Below are positions 1 through 13,318 of a stretch of 64,000 bases of DNA, piece after piece. The stretch covers positions 8,432,001 through 8,496,000 of the forward strand of contig CM050666.1 in NCBI GenBank assembly GCA_027574665.1. The letters are read 5' to 3'. The stretch is from Rhynochetos jubatus. Taxonomy: Eukaryota > Chordata > Aves > Eurypygiformes > Rhynochetidae. The translations under genes were made by a program, and so were the position numbers. The notes beneath the pieces were generated by a model. It made no database searches. It saw only the letters and a list, made by a program, of their open reading frames with translations, and had not been told where the DNA came from. The stretch's first letter is position 1; every line of letters begins with the position of its first letter.

Positions 1-2332
1 AGTACCATTTCTGTGCTTTCCACACAGCCGTTCACAGAAAAGCATTGCAGTGAACGTGCCGACCCAGAAGAGTTTCAGATGAGGTCAGAGTTACGGGCAT
101 GTTACCGAATCCCGTTACTCCCCACTGCTTGACTTTTTGGTTCCAAGCACAGTTACTTGAAAAAACAAATGCGGTATTTCACACTAACTTAGTGACTGCT
201 GTCTCAAACGTTTTATTCCAAGGGGTTTGTATTCCCCAAAGGATCAACAGAGACGGACGCTTTCAGCTTTGTGTCACTGGTTCAAACGTGGCCCGAGTGA
301 GCAAAGAGCAGGACAAGTCTGCGGGGCAGCACGTTGCCCTGTCTCACACGGGAAAGGGGAAGGACAAGGAGGGACTCGGAGGGATAGCTCGTGTGATCTG
401 ATCAGGCACCGACACCACGTATTTCCACACACACTCCCACCTTTGCACGCGGTTGTGCACAGGGACGACTCTTCTGGGTTCTGATGTGCTGCAAATGACC
501 CTCCAGACCTGCGCTGGGGCAAGATAACCAGCAGCTTCTTTGACTGTAAGTGCAGTTCTCAGTTCATTGGAAAATGTGTCATAACATCCATTATAAGAAA
601 TAGTTTCACCACGGAAAGCTCTTACTGCTTTATCTGTGACATTCCTAGCCATGCCCGTATTTCTGCGGCTTCCTTCTGCCCTGGCCTGGCGCAGAAAAGG
701 ACAGCTTTTCCCACTACAGATGTCAGCTCTCATCACTCTTTCCCACCCATGCATGTATTACACTGGATGAGACAAAAGATTTTCTAAATTCACTAAGGGA
801 AGACCAGCAGGTGGTTTTGTGCCTGCTGGTTCACAGCAGAGGAGTTGCAGAGTGTCAGAACTGTGTCAGAGCTGCAAGTTACATGGTAAATTAAACCAGC
901 TCAACTTCTAATTGTCACCTCACTATCGGCTTTTGAATTGTTTAGTGGATGCACTTGCTGTTGCACCTCATTTGCAAGTCTACCTTGAGTGTTTATAGAT
1001 CAGTAATCACCACGGTATCTATAGATCCTAATTAAACACAATTATCTTTTAGGACCAGTGATGAAACAGGATTCTTCAGCATAATGCGCAGTTCTCCCTC
1101 AATAGCGCTGTGTAATTAGGTATGAAAATAACGAGCTCAGTGGATAACCTCCATGTTTTAGTGCCCTGACTCATCTGGTTTATGATGTTGTCTGACGATC
1201 TAGATCCACGACAGGCTGGAGTCAATTTTCAGACGATTACACGATGTACAGCTTCGCCCCCATGGCGAGATCCAGCTCCCAAGAGCCCGTCCGTAACACA
1301 CTTCCCCTGTGTTATGGGCCTGTTAGAGCAAGGGGTTTGTCACCAAAGGTCACCTCTTGGGGACACTACAGCCGTATGCTGGCGCCCTCAGAATGACACT
1401 TTGTAGAGCCACGTAAATAAAACAGTAGCGAGGCGGCTTGTCAGGGCAGCGGGTCCCTCTTCACAGGGGAACGGTGCCGGGTTCCCGCACTGAGCGAGGA
1501 AGACAAACAGAACGGAGCCAACCCAGAGGCTATCTGGGATTACAAGGCAGGTTTTTAATAGCATTTTTCTAATTACTGACACAGAAGTTTTTGCTGACAG
1601 ACAGCAAGTGTGTGCGTGGCTGTGGGAAGGGTTTTACCTGGCATGAAACAGACGCTGCTAATGCATGTCTTTACAAGGACAGTATTTCAGAAACATCCTC
1701 AGACTGGCTACGGGAAAAAACCCAACTGAAAACACACTTTCAAGCCGTAAGCAAGTGAAGTGACTTTTTACGCTTCAGAGCCTGGTTCTTTGCTTGCTTT
1801 TTTGCTAATCAGATCTGTGAATTTGGAGATCTGGCTTAATATTAAACCTCTCTCATTTTTATTGGGTTTAGGAGATGGCTCCTTATTACTTCCTGTCATG
1901 ACTCAGTCGATGAATGGCAGTGGGACAGTATTAAGCATCTCATTTTTCTTCCAGCAAGTGCTGAACTACAAAACTGCATCTGTGCTGCCGCCTTCATCCA
2001 TGAGCTTGGACAAGTCACCTAAGACCAAGATTTAGTTAAAAGTTCTTAGGTACCTAAATCAACAGGAAGTCCCATGAGGTCACAACTAGATGGCAATTTT
2101 GTGCACTGGTGCCATAAAAACTCCGAGAAAGCATCCATCGTTCCATAAGCATCCTCAAAAAAATGACATTTAGCCTACTTTCCCCTCACCAGGTAGCAGA
2201 ACATCTCTACTCACAGGGATAATGAACACATTGTGGTCTACTGATCCGACCGGAAAATGCCCCGTTTTGCTAAGCAGACAGCTGCAAACACGCTAAACGT
2301 GATGACTGTGCGATGGTTAAAGCCCCTGGGTA
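1..2332. other. Gene-free unique sequence
   Basis: CpG is somewhat more frequent than in most of the window in 1-700 and 1180-1520. Small open frames look like chance. Nothing else recognised. Confidence 0.6.
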
Positions 2333-2446
2333 CATTTTTCAAAAGCGCCTAAGTGATTTAGAAGCCTAAGACTCATTTTCAAATGAATTTTCAATCCCAA
2401 ATCTCTAGGACTTTCTAAAGTTTCACCCCAGGTGTCTGAAAATGAG
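2333..2446. repeat. Palindromic interspersed repeat (MITE-like remnant)
   Basis: The left arm (2333-2370; CAAAAGCGCCTAAGTGATTT) is an imperfect inverted copy of the right arm (2410-2446; TTTCACCCCAGGTGTCTGAA). The arms are about 35-38 bp with a 40-bp centre. The CATTTTCAAAAGNGCCTAAGTGACTTAGGAGCCTAAG wording is one I associate with a common palindromic repeat of turtle and crocodilian genomes, so this is probably an old non-autonomous DNA transposon. I do not know a formal family name. Confidence 0.6.
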
Positions 2447-3899
2447 TTCTGTAATTAGCACAACATTTATTTCCTTGTTAACTCCATCTAGCCTCGGGGA
2501 GACCAATCTGTTCTTGTTAACTGGGGATATCTGCAGCAAATTTAATTAAATGAATTTGCTTAGTGTTTAGGCTGGTCTGAGAGCAAAATCTGGCTCAAGG
2601 GCTTGAACAAGTAAAGTGCAACGTAGAGAAGAAAGTTCATTTGAAAGCATTTCAGGGCTAGACTGTACGTTTGTTCCTGAGATATCCTCCTGCTGCGACT
2701 CCTGGCTCCTGCGAAAGGATCTTGAAAGATAATCATTTTGCTTGTGGCATTATTTGTTTGCAAGAGGCTTCACCAGTACGAGATGCAACACCTCATAATC
2801 ACACTCTTCTTTTTAAAAAGATGTGCTGCTTTTTCTTTCTTCCAGCCGTCCCTGTGCTGGTAAGAGCAGCCCCCGTCAAGATTCGTCTGGTATGACACAG
2901 ACAACTCCAGTATTTTTGACAAGGTGCACTGCAAACCCTTGGGCTCCTGCACAGATCGTATCTGCTGCGTGAGCCAGGAGTGGGAAACCCAGCAGTTCAC
3001 CCAGTGTTTCAGTTGTCAAACGGCTATGCCCACCACGCACTAGGTACTAAAAAGGGTTCTGTCTAAAGAGTTGCATCTACTAAATGCCAGAACAGTTGAA
3101 TTTCCTTCAAAATTACGTTAAAGAACAATTCACTATTAATATTCCTCACAAAACTTACTTTGTTTAGGTTGCAATTAGAATAACCTTCAAGCCATCTGAA
3201 TGTCTATCCAGTGGTATTCCAGTATCATCACTTCAGCATTTGATACAAAAAACTTAAGCTTTCATTTAATGAGAGTCATTTAAAATATGTAAATGTCAAA
3301 AGGATTACCTTAGAAAAATCCCTCAGAGAATTAAAAACATTAACAGATTCCCACAGGAAAAATTCCAGCAGAATTCAGCAACTCTCCTGTTCCCACTCCT
3401 GTCACTTGTATTTCTATCACACATTGAAGCAAAAACAAATTGCTATTAAAATATCACCCAAACGCCCTCCTCCCCATCAAACTCCACTGTTCAGTTGGAG
3501 ATACCAACGGCTCAAGCAGAGACAAGAAAAAACCCTCTTATTTTTTTCTTTAGGCTTATTTAGAGTAGTAAAAACAGCAGTAAGCTTTTTCAGGTAAAGG
3601 AGAAATAAATCTCCTAGGCATGTCTGGCAAACTGATTTGGGACTGAACCCAGCAGGTGTGCAGACATAATTACTACTGCAAACTACTCAACACATCCAGG
3701 TGTGCTCACAAACAGACACACCACATCCCTGTTATTTTTTGAAAACGCCTAGTCTACCAGGTGCCACCCTCCCAGAGGAAAAATCGGAGCGAAGACCCAG
3801 CTGAGAAACATGTGAGTAAATTGCTCTTCCCTGTTTCCAGGCCCTTTCTTTTTCATTCATACAAAGGCCTTTTTCAGCCTGCACTTCCGTGCCTACCTG
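2447..3899. other. Gene-free unique sequence
   Basis: AT-rich; no repeat, exon or conserved pattern recognised. Confidence 0.6.
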
Positions 3900-4340
3900 C
3901 ACGCGCTCAGCAGCTCTGGGACACCGCCATGAGGTACAGCGTGGCTCCAGTGCACGGCTGTGTCATCGAAGCGCGTCACTAGCTGCAACTGCAGCAGGAC
4001 TTAGTGGCAAGAAAAGATTCCCTCAAATTAATAGCGCAACGCAAACAACTTTGTTCTTTCCATTACAGTCGCAGTCTCCGGCGTTAAAACACCGCAGGCA
4101 GCCCTCGCAGTACGAGCTTTCCGAACGCCGTTTCCGTGTACCCTGCCGCCGACAGCTGTCTCTCACAGCCTCCAAACGAACCACCCTCTGCCCAAGAAAC
4201 ACCCCTAAAACGCGGCTGCCTGAGAACGCCGCGGCCCTGCCTCGCGCGGCCGACTATCGCCTCGCTGGTGTGCGAGTCACTCGAGTAGCAAAGGCGGATC
4301 AGGAGGGTCCCAACGGCACCCGATTCACCGCACTCATCTG
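3900..4340. promoter_or_regulatory. Small CpG island, owner unknown
   Basis: By hand count there are about 30 CpGs in 4068-4335, far denser than the surrounding DNA. An open plus-strand frame of 191 codons (3889-4464) and an overlapping minus frame (4084-4416) run through it. I recognise no protein in either. A good plus-strand 3' splice site (pyrimidine-rich, then ATTACAG) ends at 4068. It could be an unlinked promoter, an internal exon of an unseen gene, or an orphan island. Confidence 0.5.
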
Positions 4341-4464
4341 TGCCAGAACACAGCTGGACGTGGAAAGACCTTGGACATCCCTGCTTGATGCAAAATGCTG
4401 TCTGCTTATATCGCACTTGCAGGAAGCGGAGAACAAGAGCTTAGGGCTACAAGAACCCATTTAA

Positions 4465-7179
4465 TGAGTAGCGTTTCCCTACATAATGAAGAGAGATGCC
4501 AGACAAACCTGCGCTGGTTGAACGAGTTAAGGTTACCGCATCTGACAGCAAAAGTGAATTTTGATGTTACTGACTACAGAAGCGCTGAAAGCAGGTATAT
4601 GGTTTGGTAAACACATAATTCAGACACGTTGTGGCAAATTTTTAAGGCCAGCTTTTCATTTCACATGTGCAAATCAAAAAATGACACACCACACTGCACG
4701 GGGGAGTCAGCAATAGACAGGGAGGCTGTGAGACAGTCATCTGAAGGAACCTCTGTACCTGAGGTGAAACACAACTGACCATACAAAGCAATACCTCTGC
4801 GTGTCCTGTGACAAGCTCACCCGCACGAGACACTCCGGGAAGAATGACACGGCCGCGTAAGTTAAAACCCAGAACGAAGGGTCAGGCAGCCTGCTTTCCG
4901 CATGCTTGGCCCAGTCCCCCAAAACACGCGGTACGTCTGTTGTGAGCAAAGACACAAACGTGCACCGGTAAAAGCAAAGTAAGAAGCAGCTTGTACAGCA
5001 ACTGCCTGCACTGACCAGGAGATGTGGGAGCGCTACACAATAGCTGCAAAGGTCAGAGCCCAGATATATAAAAATTCACTCATCAGTCAACTAACCCCGC
5101 AGCTTTCAGTTTAAGGCTCCCTTTGCTGTCTTCAGTGCTAAATTAAGATATAAGCTGTACTATACTTCTAGAACTTTTGTAAAGCTATTTTAAAAAATAA
5201 TTTATTTCAAATGGAAATGAGAAATCAGTAGAAATCTTTAAATCAACTAATTGATTCCTAGCAGAACTTTCTGATTTAACCAGTAAACCTGCTAATAAAG
5301 GACTCTTAATCTGGGGGACTAAGGATAACCAAATGCTTTCTCCTAAAGTGGTTATTTTTCATATTACTACCTCCCCATGACTACCAATGTAGAGACTAAG
5401 CAGTGATGTATATTTGTATTTTGTGACTTCAGAACCTTAAATAGTAACAATAACAACAATTCGCAGCGGTGGACTGGAAGCGCTCCCTAGTGTGCTTGTG
5501 CCTGCACTGAAAAGTACGGAGATCGATTTCTAGACAGAATTCCCTTGCTTGCAGAATTGCTAGTCCCAGACACAGCAGTGTGAAGGAGAATGCAATGACT
5601 TGTATGACACAGCGGTACGACCCTTTATTAACTAATACCATAGACCTGTTGCCACACAGCCAACATCACAACTGACGAGAGTCCTTCCTGGTATAGGCTG
5701 GGAACACTCAATGCCGTCAGAGCTTTCATTCTGAGTACTCACCAAGACCCCTGCAATGAGCAACAGTGCCTGCCTGCTCCGGACACACTTCAAAAAGCTC
5801 CTGAGAGCCTCCGTTTCCCACTGACTTCAAGGGAAGTAAGAAGCTCACCCTCCCTCAGGAGCTCCCCAGAATTACCTGCTCTCCTGACATTTAGGCAGTG
5901 AACGGTGGAAGTTCCCACATTTTAATTGCAATAGTCAGTGGTCAGATAGCAAACAAAACTGCTTATCAGCAACTGGGGATATGCCAAGAAATCTTATGGG
6001 AGCAGAAAAGAAAATGACTAATAACCATCGCGCAATGCAACACCTATTTAATGATTCCCACACCGATAATGGCTCCTCACAGCCTTAGCACCCCTTTTGT
6101 CCCTAAGCATCCCGTAACTGAATGAGGCGCAACCACGATACATTATGATTCTAAGTAATGAAGTTTGCAAGAGAAATGTATATAAATGTAACCTTCAGGA
6201 ATACTGAAGCCCAGGCTTGTGTCTTGAGGTTCACTTTCAAATACTTCCATCTGCAATGTCTAAAAACGTCACTGTACAATAATTACTTTCGATATGAAAA
6301 CGTCGATTCAGCATGGGAACAAAACTGAGAACGACTGTAATTATTTGAGAGACACTGAGTGAGCATATGGATCTCATTGCCACTTACACATTTTGGTCAC
6401 TGAAACAAAAAGCTATTAATCAATACGTAAAAGCCATAAATTAACATAAACATTAATCATTCCAATACTCCCACCGTGTCGGACTGATAATTCTTTTTCA
6501 GCCTTTCATTCTGACATATTCGCCCTCAGCTATCAGCTGGTTGACCTTTTTGAACACAGTTAAACGTTTTGGGCATTGCAGATCTTACTGAAGTAAACAT
6601 TTTGGAGACAGCCAAATATCATGGATACGTTTATGCCAAAAATATGGGGTCTGAAAACAGGAGAGCCCCTGCCACATGTATAATTGCACTAGCTTTTAAT
6701 AGGGGAGTCTAAAACACAGCATGAAGTGCAGCTGAAACAGATGAAATTCTGGTGTTTCAAACAGGTTCGTTTTGCAGATGAGGGAAAAGGCACCCATTTG
6801 TTGCACTTTCTGAAACCATTAATTGCTCGGTGAAGTGCAGTGATGTAACTGGAGACAGCCTTGTCTGGAGAGAAAGCAGGTATAAAAGCCCATAGTAGTT
6901 CTGCTCTGCAACACTCTCCATAAAAACAATGCTAAAAACCACATCAAAAAGCCCCCCCAAACCAAACCAAACCAACCAACAAGTGCCTAATCATCTTGGA
7001 AAACAGAAGAGTATGAAAATGCACAACATAAGTGAAAGGAAGTATTTATACAACTGTGTCTGTATATCATCAGACCTAAAATGAATTTAACTTTGAACAC
7101 TTGATAAATCATTGTAATCTAGCAGAAAATGGATAAGCCAAGGACCATCACAAGATTGTTTGGAGTAGCCTCTAGCTCA
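4465..7179. other. Gene-free unique sequence
   Basis: Holds the repeat-like fragment at 5810-5868 and a short (AACC) run at about 6958-6980. A minus-strand donor-like GTGAGTACTC near 5739 has no credible exon before it. Confidence 0.6.
5810..5868. repeat. Fragment resembling an amniote interspersed repeat
   Basis: CCCACTGACTTCAAGGGAAG followed by AGCTCACCCTCCCTCAGGAG resembles a CACTGACTTCAATGGGAG...CTCAGCACCTCTCAGG block common in reptile genomes. Short and decayed. Confidence 0.35.
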
Positions 7180-7620
7180 GCCATGCATAGCAATCTGTCA
7201 GCCACGGGGCTCTGTCTGCCCATCCTCCTTAATTAGGCGTGCTGCACAGTGCGGCATCAGCTACAAATCTGTTGGTTCCAAGAGTTAATAATGTCCTTAG
7301 ACAGCATGGGCTTAATTAAACATCTTCCAGACATTTTAGCAGACATTTCCTGCAATAATCTTGTTTGGTACAAACTATTAAAAAGAATTGACAGAGAAGA
7401 AATACATCAAGTTGTTACAGCAACTGAAGTTATTTGGGCCAGAATTATATGTCTGCAATTAAGGATTCTGTAACTCTGAGCAATTAAAATATCACTTTAT
7501 TTGAAAACTAATTAATTCTAAACACATATTTTTCCCATGACAAACTTTTATGATTATTTAATTTATTCCTTCCTAATTACACTTTAATTAATCTACTCTT
7601 GTATAATATTATACTGTTAT
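7180..7620. promoter_or_regulatory. Candidate conserved regulatory element
   Basis: The block is rich in homeodomain-type TAATTA/TTAATTAA sites (near 7229, 7311, 7505 and 7587), with low CpG and no repeats. It looks like developmental enhancer DNA. This is a judgement by eye only, with no alignment. Confidence 0.25.
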
Positions 7621-7905
7621 TCTGGCATCTGACCAACGAAGACAATAAATTGATTGCAGTTCCCTTGCGCAAGAGCAGAAACTGTCATGCCAGTTTCAAC
7701 ACCACGCTTATTTATTTGTCTGTGCTATTCCTTTTCTTTTCCTCCCACTGGGCGCAGGCACACGAAGCCCAGTACAAATCAGATGACATCTTGTCTTCTC
7801 TAATTTTTTCTTCAAAGTAACTTAGGGGTTTGTAGTATTAAGGAAATGTGTGTAGAGCGTGATATTGCTAAATAAAAATACAAGCGATAGGAAATTAAAT
7901 TATAC

Positions 7906-8070
7906 CTCTAAAGTACATCACACAGTGACCTGTCGATCCCTGATGCACAGGACCATCTCCAGAGGTGCTAGAAACAGTCGTTTCCATTGACAGTGAGCTC
8001 TGCTCAGGATCTGGGCCTGACACAGTCAACAATAAGGGAGGAAGAGAGTAAATCCCATTTTCATACTGAT
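7906..8070 (-). other. Possible orphan exon, 165 bp
   Basis: On the minus strand a 3' splice site (ATTTTCAG, AG at 8071-8072) and a 5' splice site (GAG|GTATAA, GT at 7904-7905) bound 165 bp that is open in one frame only, phase 1 at both ends. It would encode 55 residues including QYENGIYSLPPLLLTV and METTVSSTSGDGPVHQG, a Ser/Thr/Pro-rich segment typical of disordered protein. I do not recognise the protein and found no partner exons. Chance is a real possibility. Confidence 0.25.
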
Positions 8071-9038
8071 CTGAAAATGACATTCATTCCAGTATCTCAG
8101 TACGTTTTACAAGACACTGCGTTTTAATTCTGTATCAAGTTACATCAGATTCAACTAAAGCACAAGTACATAAATTCTTTTCTTACTCTATAAATATTAC
8201 TTTTAGATTAAACTGATAGATGAAATATATACAAATATTTTATTACGCATGAAATTGGTGGTGGTGTGTTTTATTTTGCTTTGGTCATACTTGAAGTAAA
8301 AATGACTGATGTTTAAGTCTGAAGATCTCGTGTTTCCTTGAATATGGACATCCCTGAAATTCACCGTTCTCGCACATTTGGTGGGAGGAGGTACTGAGTA
8401 GTGACTCTTAGGAAGACAATGAAGCAATCTACTTTTCACGTCCTTCTGAACTTCTGCTCGCATCCCTGGCTGTACGCTTTCTTCTGCTTACGAAATGACC
8501 CCCTATTGCATACGCCTTACCCGGAGTGAGACGCCTTGCAGAGGCAGGCAATTAAATTAAGAAGCACTGCAAGTTGAGCTCTGACTGTGCTTTCCAAAAT
8601 ATTTCCTTTTACTTTGATCATGCAGTTTACATTTCAGAGAGTTAAAAAGTATAAAACACGTTCACAAATCACACATTTGTTAAAAAGGGAAAAAGATTCT
8701 GCAGTTAATTGAAGAGGCTAAGTACCACCATGGCCATCGTGGGAGATACATTGATATCAGAATGTTTTACCTGTTTCCTACCCCCCATGTTTATCTATTG
8801 TCAACACTGTTTCATAAGAGTTAAGAAATACACACTGAAATTGCAAATAGCAAATGGGATCAACTGATGTAAATGCAGAAAGAACATTAAATGACCTAAG
8901 GTAATTCCTCTGTGTCCAGCTCATGTTTCGAATTCCAAACTGTGGATCTGATCTACGCCCGTCCAAACTGCTAGATGCCGTGGGTGAGAGGAAAGGTTTG
9001 CAGGATTCATTCATTATAGCAGTATTTCACAAAGCTGC

Positions 9039-9061
9039 TTTTTTTTTTTTTTTTTTTTTTT
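9039..9061. repeat. Poly-T run, 23 bases
   Basis: Uninterrupted T23. It could be the antisense tail of a retrocopy, but no parent sequence is recognisable beside it. Confidence 0.95.
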
Positions 9062-9084
9062 AAGGTTTCTGCTTCTGTGTAAAC

Positions 9085-9245
9085 TGCAGCACTTCCCTGA
9101 GACCCTCACTCTTGTGAGTCATTCTTTGTAGATGGGGAAACTGAGGCAGGGACAGTAAGTGATCTCTCAAGGTGGCACAGTCTCCAGAACTGGGGCTAGG
9201 TCTCCACTCCCTGACTCCAGGCACAGACAGTCGCTTCACACCCCA
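9085..9245 (+). mobile_element. MIR-type tRNA-derived SINE
   Basis: It contains GATGGGGAAACTGAGGCAGG, then AGTGATCTCTCAAGGTGGCACAG and a GGTCTCCACTCCCTGACTCC-like end. This is the order of the core region of amniote MIR elements. It is the best preserved MIR copy in the window. It follows a 23-base T run (9039-9061), which may be unrelated. Confidence 0.8.
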
Positions 9246-10604
9246 CACAGTATTTTAAGAGACAAAGCAATGTAAACAGTGCTTTAATCTGCAACGATTC
9301 ATTAGGCAAAACTTTAAATCCTTACTCAGGTGAACCCTTACTGTCAGAAATGTCTCCACCAAGACCATACTGCCTGGTACATACATTTCACTTTCTCCAA
9401 GAATCCCATCAGTGTTTAAAAGTAGAGAAGACTCAGTGTTATGCATTTCACTTTTAAATATATGAGCCAAAATTACAGATTATCAAGTATTTTTATGCTA
9501 TGAAATAACCCCCACAATTCAAGCTTAATTACTAATAATATGTGTCATTTGTCTACTAGGATTCCCATCCAATACAGCCTAAGTATTTGGATAAGCCAAG
9601 CTATTGGAGAGCACATCAGTCCAAGAAATCTAATAAGGATCTCTATAATTCCAGTGCAAACAGGAATTACATTTACAAGGCAAATAGTACCTGAATATCA
9701 AATAATTTTAAAAAATGTTTATTTTAACAGTTTAGGATAAGCTTACGCTTTAGGTACAAACCCACAACTGCTCTTTCATGCCAGTTTGAGCACAAGTCTA
9801 TATCCATTTTGCACCAGCACGTAGGATGCTTTAGTCAAATATGCTCATCTCCAGGGCTCTGAGATAGGAGTAATCGTACATTAAGCAGTTAAACTGTTAA
9901 AAGTGAGGGATATCAGCAAAAAGCTGGTCCCACATTTAACAGTGGTTGAATGCTGATGATGCATAATTCCCAGTTCTCAGTACCGTTTCCTACGCCTGCG
10001 CTGTCTGACCAGTTAGTTTCTCTACCTTTTAAGGAGCAACACTATCTACCGTGTAGCGAACGGGGAGAAATAAAGTTACAGACTAGAGTTACATAGTTTA
10101 CACGTGTAACTTCAAGCTTCACTCCTCTCATCCGCGATAAACTGCTCCTGACCACAAATGTAGTGAAAAATGCAGAAACGCCGCACGGCCTGCATTTGGA
10201 ACAGCAGTTCTGCAGTACCTGAACTTGAACTCCCAGCCTTTGAATGTGTGCTGAGCAGCCCCCTATTGTACCGCTCTTTTATGCTGGCAGGAACTGAAGT
10301 GTCAATCTTTCGTCAGATAATCAGATTATGTCATGTTCTGACCAAATTCATTAGGAAAACTTTTACCAACCCTATTATCTCAAACCAGAAAATCTAGATC
10401 AAAGTATAACCGATTTTACAGCACAATAAAACTGTTATAAATATTTAAACACTAATTAAAAGGCCTCTTTGTTAAAAGTAAATAAATAATTGAAAGCTAC
10501 CTCTTCTTAGAAATGCTATTCAATGCAACCATATTTATCTCATGATTCTCAGAAAAATAGGACCTGTATATGGTGGAGAGTGGGAAGAAACGCACTTGAA
10601 AGCA

Positions 10605-10690
10605 GTCATTTGAGAAGATGGAGGGTTGCGGCACGTTTAAATCATTTGCCTAAAGTCAGTCCCACTGAGTGCAAAGCATTAACCCCTGAA
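10605..10690 (+). mobile_element. Possible MIR-type SINE remnant
   Basis: AAATCATTTGCCTAAAGTCA resembles the MIR core TTAAGTGACTTGCCCAAGGTCA. Flanking similarity is poor. Confidence 0.3.
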
Positions 10691-13318
10691 TGTCTTTGCT
10701 AACCCCGTTCACACTGGACAGCTGTATCTACGTGCTTCAGGCAGAGGTGCTGGATGGACACTACATCAAAAAGGAGAGAAGAAACACTTTTTTAGGAAAT
10801 CCTACATCAACAAGTAATTTCTCAGTAAATGCAATTATATTGCAAAATTTTTTCCCTAAAATACGCATGATCTTGTCTCTTAAAAAGGTAAATAACTGTA
10901 ATTAAGTTTGGCAGATGAATTTTCTGCTATTTGAGGAGATATGACATCTGCATAAAGCAAACACTGAATGTGAGAGTACTGACTGTTTTCCCTTCTCTCC
11001 GTTTCAGGTGGAGAGCAAGCATGGCATAAAAGGGAACCAAAGAATTCATATTCATATAATTAACAGCAAGGAACTGAGTTTAGCCTAATCCATGAGCAGG
11101 AGCAGTGACAACAAATAACGACAGGACAGTCATCGATATTGATTTCACGTGTTTTTCAGTACTACAATCAGATTCTCCATCTGTAACTCAAACTTTAAAA
11201 GTATGATAATTCAGGAAAGGAGATTAATTTAGCCATTTTGAGTCAAAGACGTATTTCATAGCTTCATCCCAAATCCTGTATATTGTTAGGATCCCTTTCC
11301 CCTTTGAAGACTTAGTGAATGATTGAAGCTTCTACTTTCTGAGAAACAGATAACACAAGACTAGTAATCTGACTCTAAGCCACTGGATAAAGGCAGTTTG
11401 TTTCCTCTTAGCCCATCTGTCAACACCTCTTCAGTAATTAGTCCTAATTATTACAAAGGGCTAGCCTCCCATTCGCATTATTAAATCAGAAATAGTATCA
11501 TAGCCAGGTATCTTTCAACGCCTCCCAGACTGGCGACCTTCGATTTCATTGAATCTTCTATCAGTATCCGCCTTTGGAAGAGCCTCGGCAGTAATTTTAG
11601 CATCAGCTTCAAAGATGCAGATCCCACAGTGGAATTCCAGGGATGCATTCATACACACACCCACATCATGTGACAGGAGAGCAAGCAACACAATTGACCT
11701 TTGCATTGTTCTCTAAACTCCCGTGATATAAACCACACATCTCTATTTTATACAATGGAACTGGTTTTTTGCCTGCGTGCTCAGAAGTGCTCCTTTGAAC
11801 TAACGCTGATAGGAAAAATAGTGAAACTGTGTCTGTAAAGATGAGGGTCAAATCTTTGGTAAGAGAACAATGCATCTGAAACTTCTTTTCAGATCAAGAT
11901 AAATTTGCAAGAAGTAAACAGTAACTAAAAATATGCATAAATGTATTTAAGTGTGAAGAGGAGTTAAAAGGATTCTTTTGTTTATTTTTGTCCTACAGCT
12001 GAAGTGCTGCCCCAGAAATGGAAAACAAAAAGGACGGTGACATTGAAACTCTCACGGAACCAAAGCTCAATTAGCTGAGGCTTTAGTCAGGCAGTTTTAA
12101 GCTCTTCATTTGTGTTAACATTTATTTAACTGAAACAAGAGAAAAAAAGGATACTCTTAAGAACCAAACATTCCATTTCTTTTGATTAAAAGCCAAACAT
12201 GTTTCCCAAGAGCACATCTGAGACCACTAGTAAGCATTTGTTTACCCTGCAGTTCTCATCAACGGCAAAGCACTGCCAGTTTCCTCAGACACAATGAACT
12301 GACCAGAGCTGCACTGCCCCGGCTTGTGGCTAAGGATCTCCCCTAAAAGCTTGTGCCCAGAGCAGAGGAGCTACACAAATATTCAAAAGTCTCCACGTGA
12401 ACAAAGCCCACGTCCTCTAATTAAAACAGAGAAACTTTTTGTTGATCTGCTTCATGTTTCAAAAAGTAAAGCATGCAAAACACATTTTTTCCCCCCAAAA
12501 AATATTCTAAAGAGCTTTTCTTTGTCCTATATTACAGTGAATTAGTCATTTTTTTTCCTCTTCACAGCTCTCCTCTAAATGCTACAGATGTTGATGACGA
12601 ACAGTATCTAAATCAATAAATAAGATCTAAATAACAAAAGAGCTAGCTACTATGTAAGAAGCAGTAGGCTAACTATGTAGGGTTTGACTGAGTGATCAGG
12701 AGCTGGACAGGCATGAGCTGGGTACATGGGCAGGATGCCCCAACCTGCAGGGATGTCACTGAGCTCTGGTGTCACTGAAGCCCAGTGCCTGGAACTGGGA
12801 CCACATCCCGAGTTCTGGGCCCCTGATCTGTGGATGGGGTCGGCCCAAAGTCCCTCCTCTGTCTCATTCTCTCAACTTGGCCTACTTGGAACTAGCACAA
12901 AGACACCTCAGTGGCACACAGGATTGGAGCACGAAGAAACTGCTCTAATTCAGCTTCCTGCATACCTTCCTGCTAGAGTACTCATGGCACCATACAGCTT
13001 CACTGCACCTGGATAGCTTTCACTTCAGAGATAACTCCAACTCTCAGCCAAGAAAAACAAACACACAAACTTAAAATTCATTTCCCAGGTTGTACATTTT
13101 CCAAATAAATGCCATGTTAGTAACATGCACAGTAACAAGCTGGCATTTGACTATCAATGGATCAGACTTTAAAATACATCAACGTTTCAGGTATCAACAA
13201 TGCAGTATTAACACGCTTGCTACCATTTTTGTCTTGACTATCCTTATGAGAATTCAGTGACTAACAACAAGAACCTTCCAAAGGAAAACATTGTGCGGTT
13301 CTAGTACTGCAGAAAAAA

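Larger units (their letters stand above)
8071..13318. other. Gene-free sequence with MIR copies
   Basis: Apart from the T23 run and the MIR-like copies listed, only unique AT-rich DNA was seen. A 63-codon minus-strand frame at 11515-11706 starts with a hydrophobic stretch but has no other support. Confidence 0.6.

Noticed and set aside
5700-5830. Minus-strand exon before GTGAGTACTC near 5739
   Set aside because: No acceptable acceptor with an open frame; the upstream part looks like an old repeat.
11515-11706. 63-codon minus-strand frame starting with a signal-peptide-like stretch
   Set aside because: No family, no partner exons, and short enough to occur by chance.
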